15,348 nt of DNA from Caryophanales bacterium UBA3835 (GCA_002392945.1 DGHZ01000052.1:1-15348); one strand, 5' to 3'; positions 1-6,378 are shown, numbered from the stretch's first letter. Numbers and translations are program-made. The notes: generated by a model from the sequence alone, not told the origin.

Positions 1-292
1 ATATCTTTCTCATTTTTCTAGAAGTATTGACTCTAGAAAACATTAAATAGAATAAAACACCAAATAATGGCAAGAATAAAATCAGAAATAGCCAAGGAAT
101 TTTATATTCCGGATTTTCTTTACGATTAACGCACACAAAGAAAACAATGACGCCAATGACTACACTTACGATTTGGAACCAGATAAGGTATTCAAGTAAA
201 TAGATAGCCACTAATACTATTGCAGCAACTTGGGCTAAAAGTAAAAGGACACTGATTAGCCATTTAGAAAATATAAGTCTCAAGATTTTCAT
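1..292 (-). CDS. cls: Cardiolipin synthase, N-terminal part (partial, cut by window edge)
   Basis: Reading the minus strand from the ATG at 292 gives 97 open codons with no stop before the window edge, so the 3' part is outside. The product starts MKILRLIFSKWLISVLLLLA, with two hydrophobic segments (about residues 8-33 and 37-54). These are followed by the stretch NPEYKIPWLFLILFLPLFG and YLMFSR, the hallmark of the PLDc_N domain at the front of bacterial cardiolipin synthases. Such enzymes join two phosphatidylglycerol molecules into cardiolipin at the membrane. The two HKD catalytic motifs would lie beyond the edge and cannot be checked. An AGGGG ribosome site sits about 6 bases upstream of the ATG. 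The gene follows the feo terminator in the same direction and is probably a separate unit. Another PLDc_N membrane protein is possible but less likely. Confidence 0.75.
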   Translation of the reverse strand, partial: MKILRLIFSKWLISVLLLLAQVAAIVLVAIYLLEYLIWFQIVSVVIGVIVFFVCVNRKENPEYKIPWLFLILFLPLFGVLFYLMFSRVNTSRKMRKI

Positions 293-350
293 AAGATTAC
301 CCCTAACTATTTTATTATTGTTAATTTTATCACCTTTAGCGCGCATAAGA

Positions 351-377
351 AAAGACCGCTTTTTAATAGCGGCCTTT
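351..377 (-). terminator. Rho-independent terminator of the feo unit
   Basis: On the minus strand a 10-bp stem, AAAGGCCGCT paired with AGCGGTCTTT (one G-T wobble), closes a 7-base loop and is followed by TCTT. The wobble pairs only on the minus strand; on the plus strand it is an A-C mismatch. That fits termination of the minus-strand feo unit, which ends at 382. Confidence 0.65.
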
Positions 378-381
378 GAGG

Positions 382-564
382 TTATTTTTTGGAATATAGT
401 TTTTTATATTCTTTTAATAGTTGTTCTTTATTTTTATGAACCATCCCACATTCGCAAGTATGGATATGATGTTTCTTCTTATAAAGGTATCTTAAAAATA
501 ATCCTAAGAAGAAGATAAATATCGCTACTCCAACAATAATTTCAAGCCAAGGGGATGTGTTCAT
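382..564 (-). CDS. Small FeoB-associated Cys-containing membrane protein
   Basis: This 60-residue protein has one N-terminal membrane segment (about residues 7-27). A short basic Lys/His stretch (YLYKKKHHIHT) comes next, then a CECG motif near residues 37-40 and a charged tail. Small membrane proteins of this layout commonly follow feoB in Firmicutes (the FeoB-associated Cys-rich membrane protein family). Their job is unproven; a helper of FeoB or a Fe(II)-binding partner is a common guess. The start lies only 5 bases after the feoB stop, and its ribosome site (TAGGAGCG) is inside the end of feoB, so it is the last gene of the feo unit. Only two Cys residues are present, fewer than in many relatives. 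Confidence 0.75.
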   Translation of the reverse strand: MNTSPWLEIIVGVAIFIFFLGLFLRYLYKKKHHIHTCECGMVHKNKEQLLKEYKKLYSKK

Positions 565-569
565 AATAA

Positions 570-2918
570 TTACGCTCCTACTACTGGATGAGCTTTGTTA
601 TATCTTCTAACGAAGTAAATAGCAACCGCTGCTAAAACAACTAGTCCAGCAAAGCTTGGGATAGCCCAAACATAACTTGAGGCATCAAACATACTTAAGA
701 ATAAGTAAATTGCACTGGAACCGACATAGCTAGTAACGATCCAGAAGAGTAATGTCCATTTAAATTTACCTTTAGGTAATTCTGCTTTTGCAGTCGCACA
801 AGCAGCAAAACAAGGAATTGTTAACATATTAAAGGCGATAAAGGCGATACAACCTTGCCATGTTATACCAGTACCCGCAATCATCGCCGATGTTGAAGCC
901 ACATCTCCGTCTTCAATAGATTCGATAATCGCCGCCATTTCTGGGGAGACAACAATAATTGCTGCTAAAGTCGCAAAGGTAGCGATAACATCTTCTTTAG
1001 CGATAAGTCCAGCAATCGCAGCAACAGCAAATACAAAGCCAAATTGATTGAGCTGTGAACCAAATCCAAGTGGGGTGAAAAGTGGTTGAATTAATTGACC
1101 TAATCCCGCGATCATGGAATTAGAAATATCACCATCTAAATAGTGCCAGTTCCAACCAAAGTTAGATAAGAACCAGACAACGATTGTAGAAGCTAAAATG
1201 ATAGTAAATGCTTTCTTAACGAAGTGCTTTGCTTTATCCCATAAGTGAATCATTAAACTTCTAAATTGAGGCCAGTGATATTCTGGTAACTCCATAATAA
1301 ATGGAGCAGTCTCACCTCTAAGGGTGGTATGTCTCATAATTAAGACAGTGATAATAGCTGCAGCAACACCAACAGCGTACATACTATAAGTAATAACGTC
1401 GACATTACCGGCGTGGAAGACTTGTAATATACCTCCAGCGATAGCGACTAAAATAGGAAGTTTAGCTCCACAAGAGAAGAAAGGAATAACTCTGATTGTG
1501 GAGGTTCTTTCTTTATCATCGGCTAAAGTACGAGTATTAATCATCGCAGGTACACTACAACCAAAGCCCATGATCATTGGAATAAAGGCTCTACCTGATA
1601 AACCAAATTTACGGAATATTCTATCTAGAATAAAGGCTACACGAGCCATATATCCTGTATCTTCCATGATAGAGAAGAATAAGAATAAGAATAAGATTTG
1701 AGGTAAGAACCCTAATACTGCAAATAGGCCGTTAAGGGCACCATCGCAAACAAAACCGGTAAACCAGTGTCCTTCTCCTAAGGCATTAATCATGCCGCTA
1801 CGGATAACGCCCATACCAATTCCTGGTACATCGTCACCAATTAAAGCGGAGAATGACATATCAAAGAAATTAAATAACATCACCCCTGGAGAATTAATTC
1901 CCTTGTCAGTCCAGAATAATCCTTCATAGATTGTTCCTTCAAAAGAAGGAGCGATGCCGTTATTTTCAAAAACCTTACCTAAATAGAATAAATTTTCTGA
2001 GAAGGTGAAATGGAACACTAAGAATAAAATCGCTGCAAAAATGATTAAACCAAACACTTTATGTGTTAAAACTTTATCAATTCGATCTGATTTAGATTCT
2101 TTATGTTTTTTATGTTTTTTGTCTTCGACAATTTCCACTTCTTTTCTTTTTACTGCGTTATGGAAATTAGAAGAAATAAATTGATATCTACTATCAGCGA
2201 TTACCGCTTCAAAGTCATTACCAAAGGTTTCATCATTAAATGTCTTTTTAAAAGCTTCCACCATTGGGATTAAATCAGGATGCATTTCGGTTTCTAATTC
2301 GTCTTTTTCCACTAATTTAATCGCGTGGAAAAGTGGATTATCAACTTTTTGTCCTTCAAAAGCAATACGAACATCACCAATGAGATGTAATAAATCTTTA
2401 TTAGAGATAATTGTTTTTCCTTCTCTAGGAGTGTTAGATGCTTCTAAGGCTCTAGACATTAATTCTTCTAAGTTATTCTCTTTTAAAGCAGAAATAGAAA
2501 CTACTGGGACGCCTAATTTCTTTTCGATAGATTCAACATCAATTGAGTCACCATTTTTAACAAGGACGTCCATCATATTTAAAGCGACAATTACTGGAAC
2601 ATTAATTTCTAATAATTGAGTAGTTAAATATAAGTTTCTTTCTAAGTTTGTGGCATCCACAATGTTAATGACACAATCAGGATGTTCATCTAAGATGTAA
2701 TTTCTAGAAATTACTTCTTCTGGAGTATATGGAGATAAAGAATAAATTCCTGGTAAATCAATAATTGAAATTGGTTCTTTAAGTTTTTTATAAACTCCAT
2801 CTTTCTTTTCAACTGTAACTCCAGGCCAGTTACCAACATGGGCTGTTGAACCAGTTAAAGAATTAAATAATGTGGTTTTACCACAGTTAGGATTACCTGC
2901 TAATGCAAATCTTTTCAT
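570..2918 (-). CDS. feoB: Ferrous iron transporter FeoB
   Basis: A 782-residue FeoB, full length for the family. The N-terminal G domain has all motifs in order: G1 GNPNCGKT (8-15), G2 region with WPGVTVEK (31-38), G3 DLPG (54-57), G4 NMMD (114-117) and G5 SAL (143-145). A helical domain follows, then a Lys/His-rich linker near residues 265-275. The polytopic membrane part carries the paired Gate motifs, with GFGCSVPAM near residue 450 and PFFSCGAKLP near 478; their Cys residues are conserved in Feo channels. The protein imports Fe(II) across the cytoplasmic membrane, driven or gated by GTP hydrolysis. It starts inside the feoA stop (ATGA overlap), with GGAGG upstream, so the two are translationally coupled. 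Control is probably by the DtxR-type regulator encoded upstream, through the palindromes at 3405 and 3463. Confidence 0.97.
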   Translation of the reverse strand: MKRFALAGNPNCGKTTLFNSLTGSTAHVGNWPGVTVEKKDGVYKKLKEPISIIDLPGIYSLSPYTPEEVISRNYILDEHPDCVINIVDATNLERNLYLTTQLLEINVPVIVALNMMDVLVKNGDSIDVESIEKKLGVPVVSISALKENNLEELMSRALEASNTPREGKTIISNKDLLHLIGDVRIAFEGQKVDNPLFHAIKLVEKDELETEMHPDLIPMVEAFKKTFNDETFGNDFEAVIADSRYQFISSNFHNAVKRKEVEIVEDKKHKKHKESKSDRIDKVLTHKVFGLIIFAAILFLVFHFTFSENLFYLGKVFENNGIAPSFEGTIYEGLFWTDKGINSPGVMLFNFFDMSFSALIGDDVPGIGMGVIRSGMINALGEGHWFTGFVCDGALNGLFAVLGFLPQILFLFLFFSIMEDTGYMARVAFILDRIFRKFGLSGRAFIPMIMGFGCSVPAMINTRTLADDKERTSTIRVIPFFSCGAKLPILVAIAGGILQVFHAGNVDVITYSMYAVGVAAAIITVLIMRHTTLRGETAPFIMELPEYHWPQFRSLMIHLWDKAKHFVKKAFTIILASTIVVWFLSNFGWNWHYLDGDISNSMIAGLGQLIQPLFTPLGFGSQLNQFGFVFAVAAIAGLIAKEDVIATFATLAAIIVVSPEMAAIIESIEDGDVASTSAMIAGTGITWQGCIAFIAFNMLTIPCFAACATAKAELPKGKFKWTLLFWIVTSYVGSSAIYLFLSMFDASSYVWAIPSFAGLVVLAAVAIYFVRRYNKAHPVVGA

Positions 2919-3157
2919 TTTAGGTCCTCCTTAACTTCTAATATGACGAAATGTGCTTCATTTTTACGAAGCGTTAATTCGTATCCTCTAATCGTCACTT
3001 CTAAAGGATCACCGAGTGGGGCTTTTTTACGGAGATACACTGTCGCTCCGGGAGTGACACCCATATCAAATAGTCTTCGGCGAATTCTGCCTTCACCTTC
3101 CACCATTTTAATTAGGCCAGTCTCGCCTACTTGAAACTCATCTAGTTTTTTAAGCAT
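2915..3157 (-). CDS. feoA: FeoA-family protein (second of two)
   Basis: An 80-residue protein with the SH3-like FeoA fold. It shows a hydrophobic strand with GETGLIKMVEGEG, then RRRLFDMGVTPGATV (the Leu-x-x-[ML]-Gly-[VIL]-x-x-Gly signature of the family), PLGDPLEVTIRGYELTLR and a last strand. FeoA proteins bind the FeoB G domain and support Fe(II) uptake. The gene overlaps feoB by 4 bases and lies 14 bases after the first feoA. AAAGGAAGG precedes the ATG at a suitable distance. It is closer to the classic FeoA sequence than its upstream neighbour. Confidence 0.93.
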   Translation of the reverse strand: MLKKLDEFQVGETGLIKMVEGEGRIRRRLFDMGVTPGATVYLRKKAPLGDPLEVTIRGYELTLRKNEAHFVILEVKEDLK

Positions 3158-3171
3158 AAATTCCTTCCTTT

Positions 3172-3384
3172 CTACGCTACTAGAATTTTACTTGCTATAG
3201 AACGATCTAAAGCGAGTCTACCTTCTTTAACAGCAACCACTACGCCACCATTAACAGAAGAAACAATAGTCAAAGAGGAATTGACCAAAATACCTAAGCT
3301 TTCTAAATGTTTTTTGGTTTTATCATCAGCAAGAACTTTAATAACTTTTAATTCTTGATTAATTGGTGCTAATGCAATTGGCAT
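3172..3384 (-). CDS. feoA: FeoA-family protein (first of two)
   Basis: A 70-residue FeoA-like protein (SH3-like fold). Recognisable features are MPIALAPINQELKV at the N-terminus, the HLESLGILVNSSLTIV segment that matches the FeoA Leu-Gly signature, and GGVVVAVKEGRLALDRSIAS, which matches the family's final strands. It lacks the RRR before the signature seen in the second copy and differs widely from it, so this is an old duplication, not a recent one. Tandem feoA-feoA-feoB order is known in Firmicutes. It is the first gene after the feo promoter, with AAGGAGGA about 7 bases before the ATG. Confidence 0.9.
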   Translation of the reverse strand: MPIALAPINQELKVIKVLADDKTKKHLESLGILVNSSLTIVSSVNGGVVVAVKEGRLALDRSIASKILVA

Positions 3385-3404
3385 ATAATATCCTCCTTAA
3401 AATA

Positions 3405-3420
3405 GTTAGTTTTGACTAAC
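3405..3420. promoter_or_regulatory. Palindromic operator 1 (DtxR-type), at the feoA start site
   Basis: Perfect inverted repeat GTTAGT-TTTG-ACTAAC. It lies 7 bases downstream of the inferred -10 of the feoA promoter, over the likely transcription start. A bound protein here would block initiation. The same 16-bp palindrome with different spacer bases occurs at 3463 and 4991. The half-site resembles known DtxR, IdeR and MntR operators (TTAG...CTAA core), and a DtxR-family gene is adjacent. Confidence 0.8.
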
Positions 3421-3427
3421 CGAATAT

Positions 3428-3455
3428 ATTATATACCTATAATTACACAAGTAAA
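3428..3455 (-). promoter_or_regulatory. Promoter of the feoAAB unit
   Basis: On the minus strand a perfect -10, TATAAT (3428-3433), lies 16 bases from a -35-like TTTACT (3450-3455; 4 of 6 matches). Operator 1 lies immediately downstream and operator 2 immediately upstream, so the promoter is bracketed by the two palindromes. The start site would fall near 3420 and the leader would be about 36 bases long. Confidence 0.7.
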
Positions 3456-3456
3456 G

Positions 3457-3479
3457 AAAAAAGTTAGTAATAACTAACT
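3457..3479 (-). promoter_or_regulatory. Palindromic operator 2, also a possible terminator hairpin
   Basis: The core at 3463-3478 is GTTAGT-AATA-ACTAAC, the second copy of the operator palindrome, just upstream of the feoA -35. On the minus strand it extends to a 7-bp stem, AGTTAGT-TATT-ACTAACT, followed by TTTTTTC. That is the form of a weak rho-independent terminator for the DtxR gene that ends at 3514. Both roles are read from sequence; neither is proven. Confidence 0.7.
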
Positions 3480-3513
3480 CTTGTCTCTTTATTATAAATA
3501 ATAAATATTTAAA

Positions 3514-3882
3514 TTATTTGTGTTCGTCCCAGTGTTTTTTTATCGCTTCCCAGGTTTTATCAGAGATATCATGTTCCATGCGACATGCATCTTCCATCGC
3601 GGTAGATTCATCCACTCCTAGATACATCAGCATTTTTGTAAGAACGATATGTTTCTCAAGTGTCTTTTCAGCGATTTCTTTTCCTGAATCAGTCAGGGTG
3701 ATATCACCTTTATCGTTAATCTCGATATAGCCTAATTCTTTAAGTTTATTCATCGCAATCGAAACTGAAGGTTTAGAAAAAGACATTTCTCTAGCGATAT
3801 CAATCGCATGAACTGATTCTTTCTTTTGAGAAATTTGTAAGATTTTTTCTAAATAATCTTCTTGGGACTCTAAACGTTTCAT
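3514..3882 (-). CDS. DtxR/MntR-family metal-dependent repressor, two-domain short form
   Basis: A 122-residue regulator with an N-terminal winged helix (recognition region about residues 26-50, SKPSVSIAMNKLKELGY) and the metal-binding dimerisation domain. It lacks the C-terminal SH3-like domain, as MntR does. By comparison with MntR, likely metal ligands are Asp9, Glu12, His78, Cys100, Glu103 and His104. The ACRMEH motif is DtxR/IdeR-like, with Cys where MntR has Glu99. This hints at Fe(II) sensing, but the metal is not proven. It most likely binds the three GTTAGT-N4-ACTAAC palindromes nearby and represses feo and its own unit when metal is plentiful. The gene follows the ZIP gene by 22 bases with no clear Shine-Dalgarno; only TTAGATT precedes the ATG, so expression may be low. 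Confidence 0.9.
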   Translation of the reverse strand: MKRLESQEDYLEKILQISQKKESVHAIDIAREMSFSKPSVSIAMNKLKELGYIEINDKGDITLTDSGKEIAEKTLEKHIVLTKMLMYLGVDESTAMEDACRMEHDISDKTWEAIKKHWDEHK

Positions 3883-3904
3883 AATCTAATTATTTTATAA
3901 TAAT

Positions 3905-4699
3905 TTAAAAACTAATACAATCTAAGGCTAGCATAATAATAAAGCCTAAAATAAATGACCACACTCCAAAATGGTCATGACCTTCACTAGTCATTTCTGG
4001 AATCATTTCTTCCGCCACCACATAAATCATACATCCAGCAGCGAAGGCTAATGCCCAAGGCATAATTCCTTGAATTTGCATAGCTAAGAATAAACCAATA
4101 ACCGCAGCGATTGGCTCCACTATTCCTGATAACATACCAAAGACGAATGCTTTAGTAGAAGAGCCAGTTTCACTTTTAATTGGTAAAGAAACCACTGCTC
4201 CTTCTGGGATATTTTGTATACCAATACCGATTGAGAGTAACAAGGCTCCCATTAATAAAGCAGTGTTATTTGGTTGAGATAAAGCGACGCCAAAGGCAAT
4301 ACCAACCGATAAGCCTTCAGGAACATTATGAATAGTGACCGCAATAAACATTTTAGATGTTTTGCTTAGTCTTCTAGTTGGTAAACCTTCGTCAGAATTT
4401 TCTGAAGCATGAAAGTGAGGCACAATTTTATCAATAAGCCATAAAAATCCCGCGCCTAAAGCAATAGATATCATCACTATGACCCAAGTAGGCATATAGG
4501 AAACATTAGTTTCTAAAGCTGGTTTAATTAACGAGAAAAATGAAGCTGAAAACATCACTCCAGCGGCAAAGCCGATAAAAATCTTATTCAATCGAGGAGA
4601 AATGTCTTTTTTTCTTATAAAGAAAACAAATACCGCTCCTAAAGTCGTACATATAAAGATTAAAGGTATTCCAATTAAAGGGTAGATATATTGCTCCAT
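3905..4699 (-). CDS. ZIP-family divalent metal transporter (GufA-like)
   Basis: A 264-residue membrane protein with about eight hydrophobic segments. The two core ZIP motifs are HNVPEG (124-129) and QNIPEG (162-167), the second with Gln in place of His as in GufA-like members. AEEMIPE (229-235) gives more acidic ligands in a later helix. A His-containing loop (HFH, 95-97) follows the third segment. ZIP proteins bring Zn(II), Fe(II), Mn(II) or related ions into the cytoplasm; the substrate cannot be read from sequence. The setting suggests Fe or Mn, since it shares an operon with a DtxR regulator, sits next to feo and has a DtxR-type operator. It starts one base after the HMA stop, so the two are tightly coupled. 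Confidence 0.92.
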   Translation of the reverse strand: MEQYIYPLIGIPLIFICTTLGAVFVFFIRKKDISPRLNKIFIGFAAGVMFSASFFSLIKPALETNVSYMPTWVIVMISIALGAGFLWLIDKIVPHFHASENSDEGLPTRRLSKTSKMFIAVTIHNVPEGLSVGIAFGVALSQPNNTALLMGALLLSIGIGIQNIPEGAVVSLPIKSETGSSTKAFVFGMLSGIVEPIAAVIGLFLAMQIQGIMPWALAFAAGCMIYVVAEEMIPEMTSEGHDHFGVWSFILGFIIMLALDCISF

Positions 4700-4700
4700 A

Positions 4701-4949
4701 TTATCTCCATCTGAAGAATTTTTTAACCGCTATAGATTTTTTATAAGAAGTAATTCGATATCCAGTTGGATCTAAAATCTTCTTAAAATCTTCTTCGCTT
4801 AATTCTAATTCTGTAATAACAATAACATTATTTTTGATATGTGAGGCATTAACTTTTTTAAGTTTAATAGCTTTTCTTAACTTATCTTCGACATGCATCT
4901 CACACATTCCACATCCCATACCGTCAATTCCTAGTATATATTTATTCAT
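4701..4949 (-). CDS. Small heavy-metal-associated (HMA) domain protein with CxxC
   Basis: An 82-residue protein with a ferredoxin-like HMA fold. It has an IDGMGCGMC motif with CGMC at residues 13-16, then EMHVEDKLRKAI as the first helix, a second beta strand (VIVITEL) and a second helix ending in a TGY. A basic tail (KKSIAVKKFFRWR) extends past the usual fold. Such domains carry soft metals on the two Cys residues. The GMCE-x-HV form occurs in small stand-alone proteins of Gram-positive bacteria whose partner is unclear. No copper ATPase is present here; instead it is the first gene of a unit with a ZIP transporter and a DtxR repressor, which argues for a chaperone or regulatory role in that metal's uptake (inference). 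AAGGAG sits 10 bases before the ATG. Confidence 0.88.
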   Translation of the reverse strand: MNKYILGIDGMGCGMCEMHVEDKLRKAIKLKKVNASHIKNNVIVITELELSEEDFKKILDPTGYRITSYKKSIAVKKFFRWR

Positions 4950-4990
4950 ATCACTACTCTCCTTATATTGAGTGTCATAACTTGTACTTG

Positions 4991-5006
4991 GTTAGTTATG
5001 ACTAAC
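4991..5006. promoter_or_regulatory. Palindromic operator 3 (DtxR-type), at the HMA-ZIP-DtxR promoter
   Basis: Perfect inverted repeat GTTAGT-TATG-ACTAAC, identical in both arms to the sites at 3405 and 3463. It begins 2 bases downstream of the inferred -10 of the HMA promoter and so overlaps the start site, almost the same geometry as operator 1 at feoA. This implies that the regulator represses its own unit. Confidence 0.8.
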
Positions 5007-5008
5007 TT

Positions 5009-5037
5009 AATATAACATAGGGCATTGTATTTTGCAC
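5009..5037 (-). promoter_or_regulatory. Promoter of the HMA-ZIP-DtxR unit
   Basis: On the minus strand a -10 of TATATT (5009-5014) and a weak -35, GTGCAA (5032-5037), are separated by 17 bases. The spacing is ideal and the -35 matches only 3 of 6. The adjoining operator supports the placement. Confidence 0.5.
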
Positions 5038-5047
5038 ATATAACGAT

Positions 5048-5076
5048 AAAAAACACCCTTATTTTTTTAAGGCTGT
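5048..5076 (-). terminator. Rho-independent terminator upstream of the metal block
   Basis: On the minus strand ACAGCCTTA pairs with TAAGGGTGT (9 positions, one G-G mismatch) around a loop of six A, followed by TTTTTT. It would end transcripts coming from the truncated frame at 5096 and so insulate the HMA promoter. Confidence 0.7.
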
Positions 5077-5095
5077 AATATTTTTCTAATTGCTA

Positions 5096-5425
5096 TTATT
5101 TATAATAAGATTCAGGAATTTCAATTTCAGTACAGAAAGAATTATATAAATGAAAATAATAAGTACTATCAATCGTATAAGTTATTTCAGTTAAATATCC
5201 TTTTTGAAATCTAATAAGAGAGGTAAACCCATTACCAATATAACGATATTGTTCAAAATATTCATCAAATTCATATAGTGAATATTCAAACATATGAACC
5301 TTTATTTCTTCAACAAGTCTATATTCATACTTATCTTGAATATCAACAGAACTTGAAGACCTTAAATAGCCTTCCTTAGTGGATGTATATGAATAGGTTG
5401 TATTCCCGTTTTTTTCATAACGCAA
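5096..5425 (-). pseudogene. 5'-truncated reading frame, C-terminal remnant of an unknown protein
   Basis: The frame opens right after an in-frame TAA at 5426-5428. The only upstream start is a TTG at 5425 with no ribosome site; the first ATG is well inside, before FEYSLYEFDE. The 109 residues are rich in Tyr, Ser and Thr (TYSYTSTKEGYLRSSSS; TYTIDSTYYFHLY) and have no signal peptide or membrane segment. The composition resembles the tail of a secreted or lipid-anchored beta-rich protein, but I do not recognise a family. A good terminator follows at 5048, as expected for a true gene end. With the missing front and the transposase relic upstream, I read it as a leftover 3' end. Confidence 0.5.
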
Positions 5426-5498
5426 TTAGTTTAACATACAAATAAATCAACACTAATCTTTATTTAAAAATAAGAGCGAGGATTATTGCTTATAGCCA

Positions 5499-5619
5499 AA
5501 AACGATAAAGATTGAGGCATCATTTAAAACATGGACACTCGAGTAAAAAAACTATCGCAAAAGAATTAAGCAACAAAACTTAAATCCTCCATCACTAGTA
5601 GTTGCAAAAGCCAAGCCTA
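5499..5619 (+). pseudogene. Frameshifted relic of an IS30-type transposase N-terminus
   Basis: Plus-strand fragments in alternating frames spell the helix-turn-helix start of an IS30-family transposase. They are KIEASFK (5508-5528), then in the next frame HGHSSKKTIAKELSNKT (5530-5580), then KSSITSSCK in the first frame (from 5582). Together they match the usual pattern (R-I-K-I-E-x-x-L-x-x-G-x-S...IAKEL...S-x-S-T-I-S-R-E). There is no intact frame, no catalytic DDE part and no terminal repeat that I can see. The rest of 5426-5660 shows nothing else recognisable. Confidence 0.42.
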
Positions 5620-5660
5620 AACAATGTATGATGTCTTCATGCATAGTCATATAGCAATAA

Positions 5661-6278
5661 TTAACGCCACTTCAAGCCATGCAATGGATATACGCATTTT
5701 TTATTTTGATTTTGCTGTTGATAAGAATACTGTACAAGTTGTTTAGATGTTATGTCGTATTGAAGCGTATTTCTTTTCCCTATTATTGAAAATATCTTGC
5801 CAATTCTAGCATCATAATCATTGTTATTGATTCCATTAGGCCCTCCCCATGCACAAGCAATATCAGCATAAGGATATTTTTTTAAAGTTTGAGAAATAAA
5901 AGTATCATTGATTGAAATACTCACAATGTTATTATTCAAATGATAATAGGCATTAACGTCTATGGGGTTCGATGAATAAATAGGATATAAATTTAAAATG
6001 ATTATCCGCTTGTAATGGTTTTTTAAAAAACGATATACATATCCAGTTGTTCTATCAATTCTACTTTTTCTTAGTTTGGAGCTTGACGTTGTTGAAACAT
6101 TAATACCATCTTCAAGATTTAAACATGTACTGGATGGATTTTTCATTATAACGATGATTTCTTTTTTAATCTTGGAAGTTGTTTTAATGGTTAAAGCAAA
6201 ACGAAAAGAAAGTGTGTTATGTATAATAACTTTGCTATATTCAATTCTTAATGCGCTATTTCTTCCAGTGAAACCCAT
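5661..6278 (-). CDS. DUF1643-family protein
   Basis: A 205-residue soluble protein that fits the DUF1643 pattern along most of its length. The motifs are FRFALTIK (25-32), IVIMKNPSST (42-51), DRTTGYVYRF (75-84), ILNLYPIYSS (94-103), ACAWGGPNGI (141-150) and a closing YPLHGLKW (197-204). The family is of unknown function; members are scattered and often lie near mobile elements. The ATG at 6278 has AGAGG five bases upstream. A stronger Shine-Dalgarno lies about 37 bases upstream but opens no long frame. Its neighbours are a transposase relic on one side and a surface protein gene on the other, so horizontal arrival is likely. I see no terminator in the 60 bases after its stop. Confidence 0.72.
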   Translation of the reverse strand: MGFTGRNSALRIEYSKVIIHNTLSFRFALTIKTTSKIKKEIIVIMKNPSSTCLNLEDGINVSTTSSSKLRKSRIDRTTGYVYRFLKNHYKRIIILNLYPIYSSNPIDVNAYYHLNNNIVSISINDTFISQTLKKYPYADIACAWGGPNGINNNDYDARIGKIFSIIGKRNTLQYDITSKQLVQYSYQQQNQNKKCVYPLHGLKWR

Positions 6279-6314
6279 AAAACCTCTGAAACTGATTTTA
6301 ATTTATTTAAATGG

Positions 6315-6327
6315 TTCACCTCCTCTT
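6315..6327 (-). promoter_or_regulatory. Orphan strong Shine-Dalgarno sequence
   Basis: On the minus strand AAGAGGAGGTGA, close to a perfect match to the 16S rRNA tail, is followed six bases after AGGAGG by ATT and then TAA. No ATG, GTG or TTG at a usable distance opens a long frame. It lies between the stop at 6379 and the DUF1643 start at 6278. It may be the remnant of a lost gene start. Confidence 0.5.
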
Positions 6328-6378
6328 TTAATGTAGATTAGAGTCGGTGATTGATTAATGGATTATTTCTTCGTTTCA

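Noticed and set aside
318..518. A 66-residue plus-strand hydrophobic frame
   Set aside because: It covers the feo terminator and runs opposite the FeoB-associated gene, so it is a shadow of AT-rich sequence.
6076..6336. An 86-residue plus-strand frame with a hydrophobic stretch
   Set aside because: It lies opposite the DUF1643 gene, whose motifs are clear; the frame has no good ribosome site and no family likeness.
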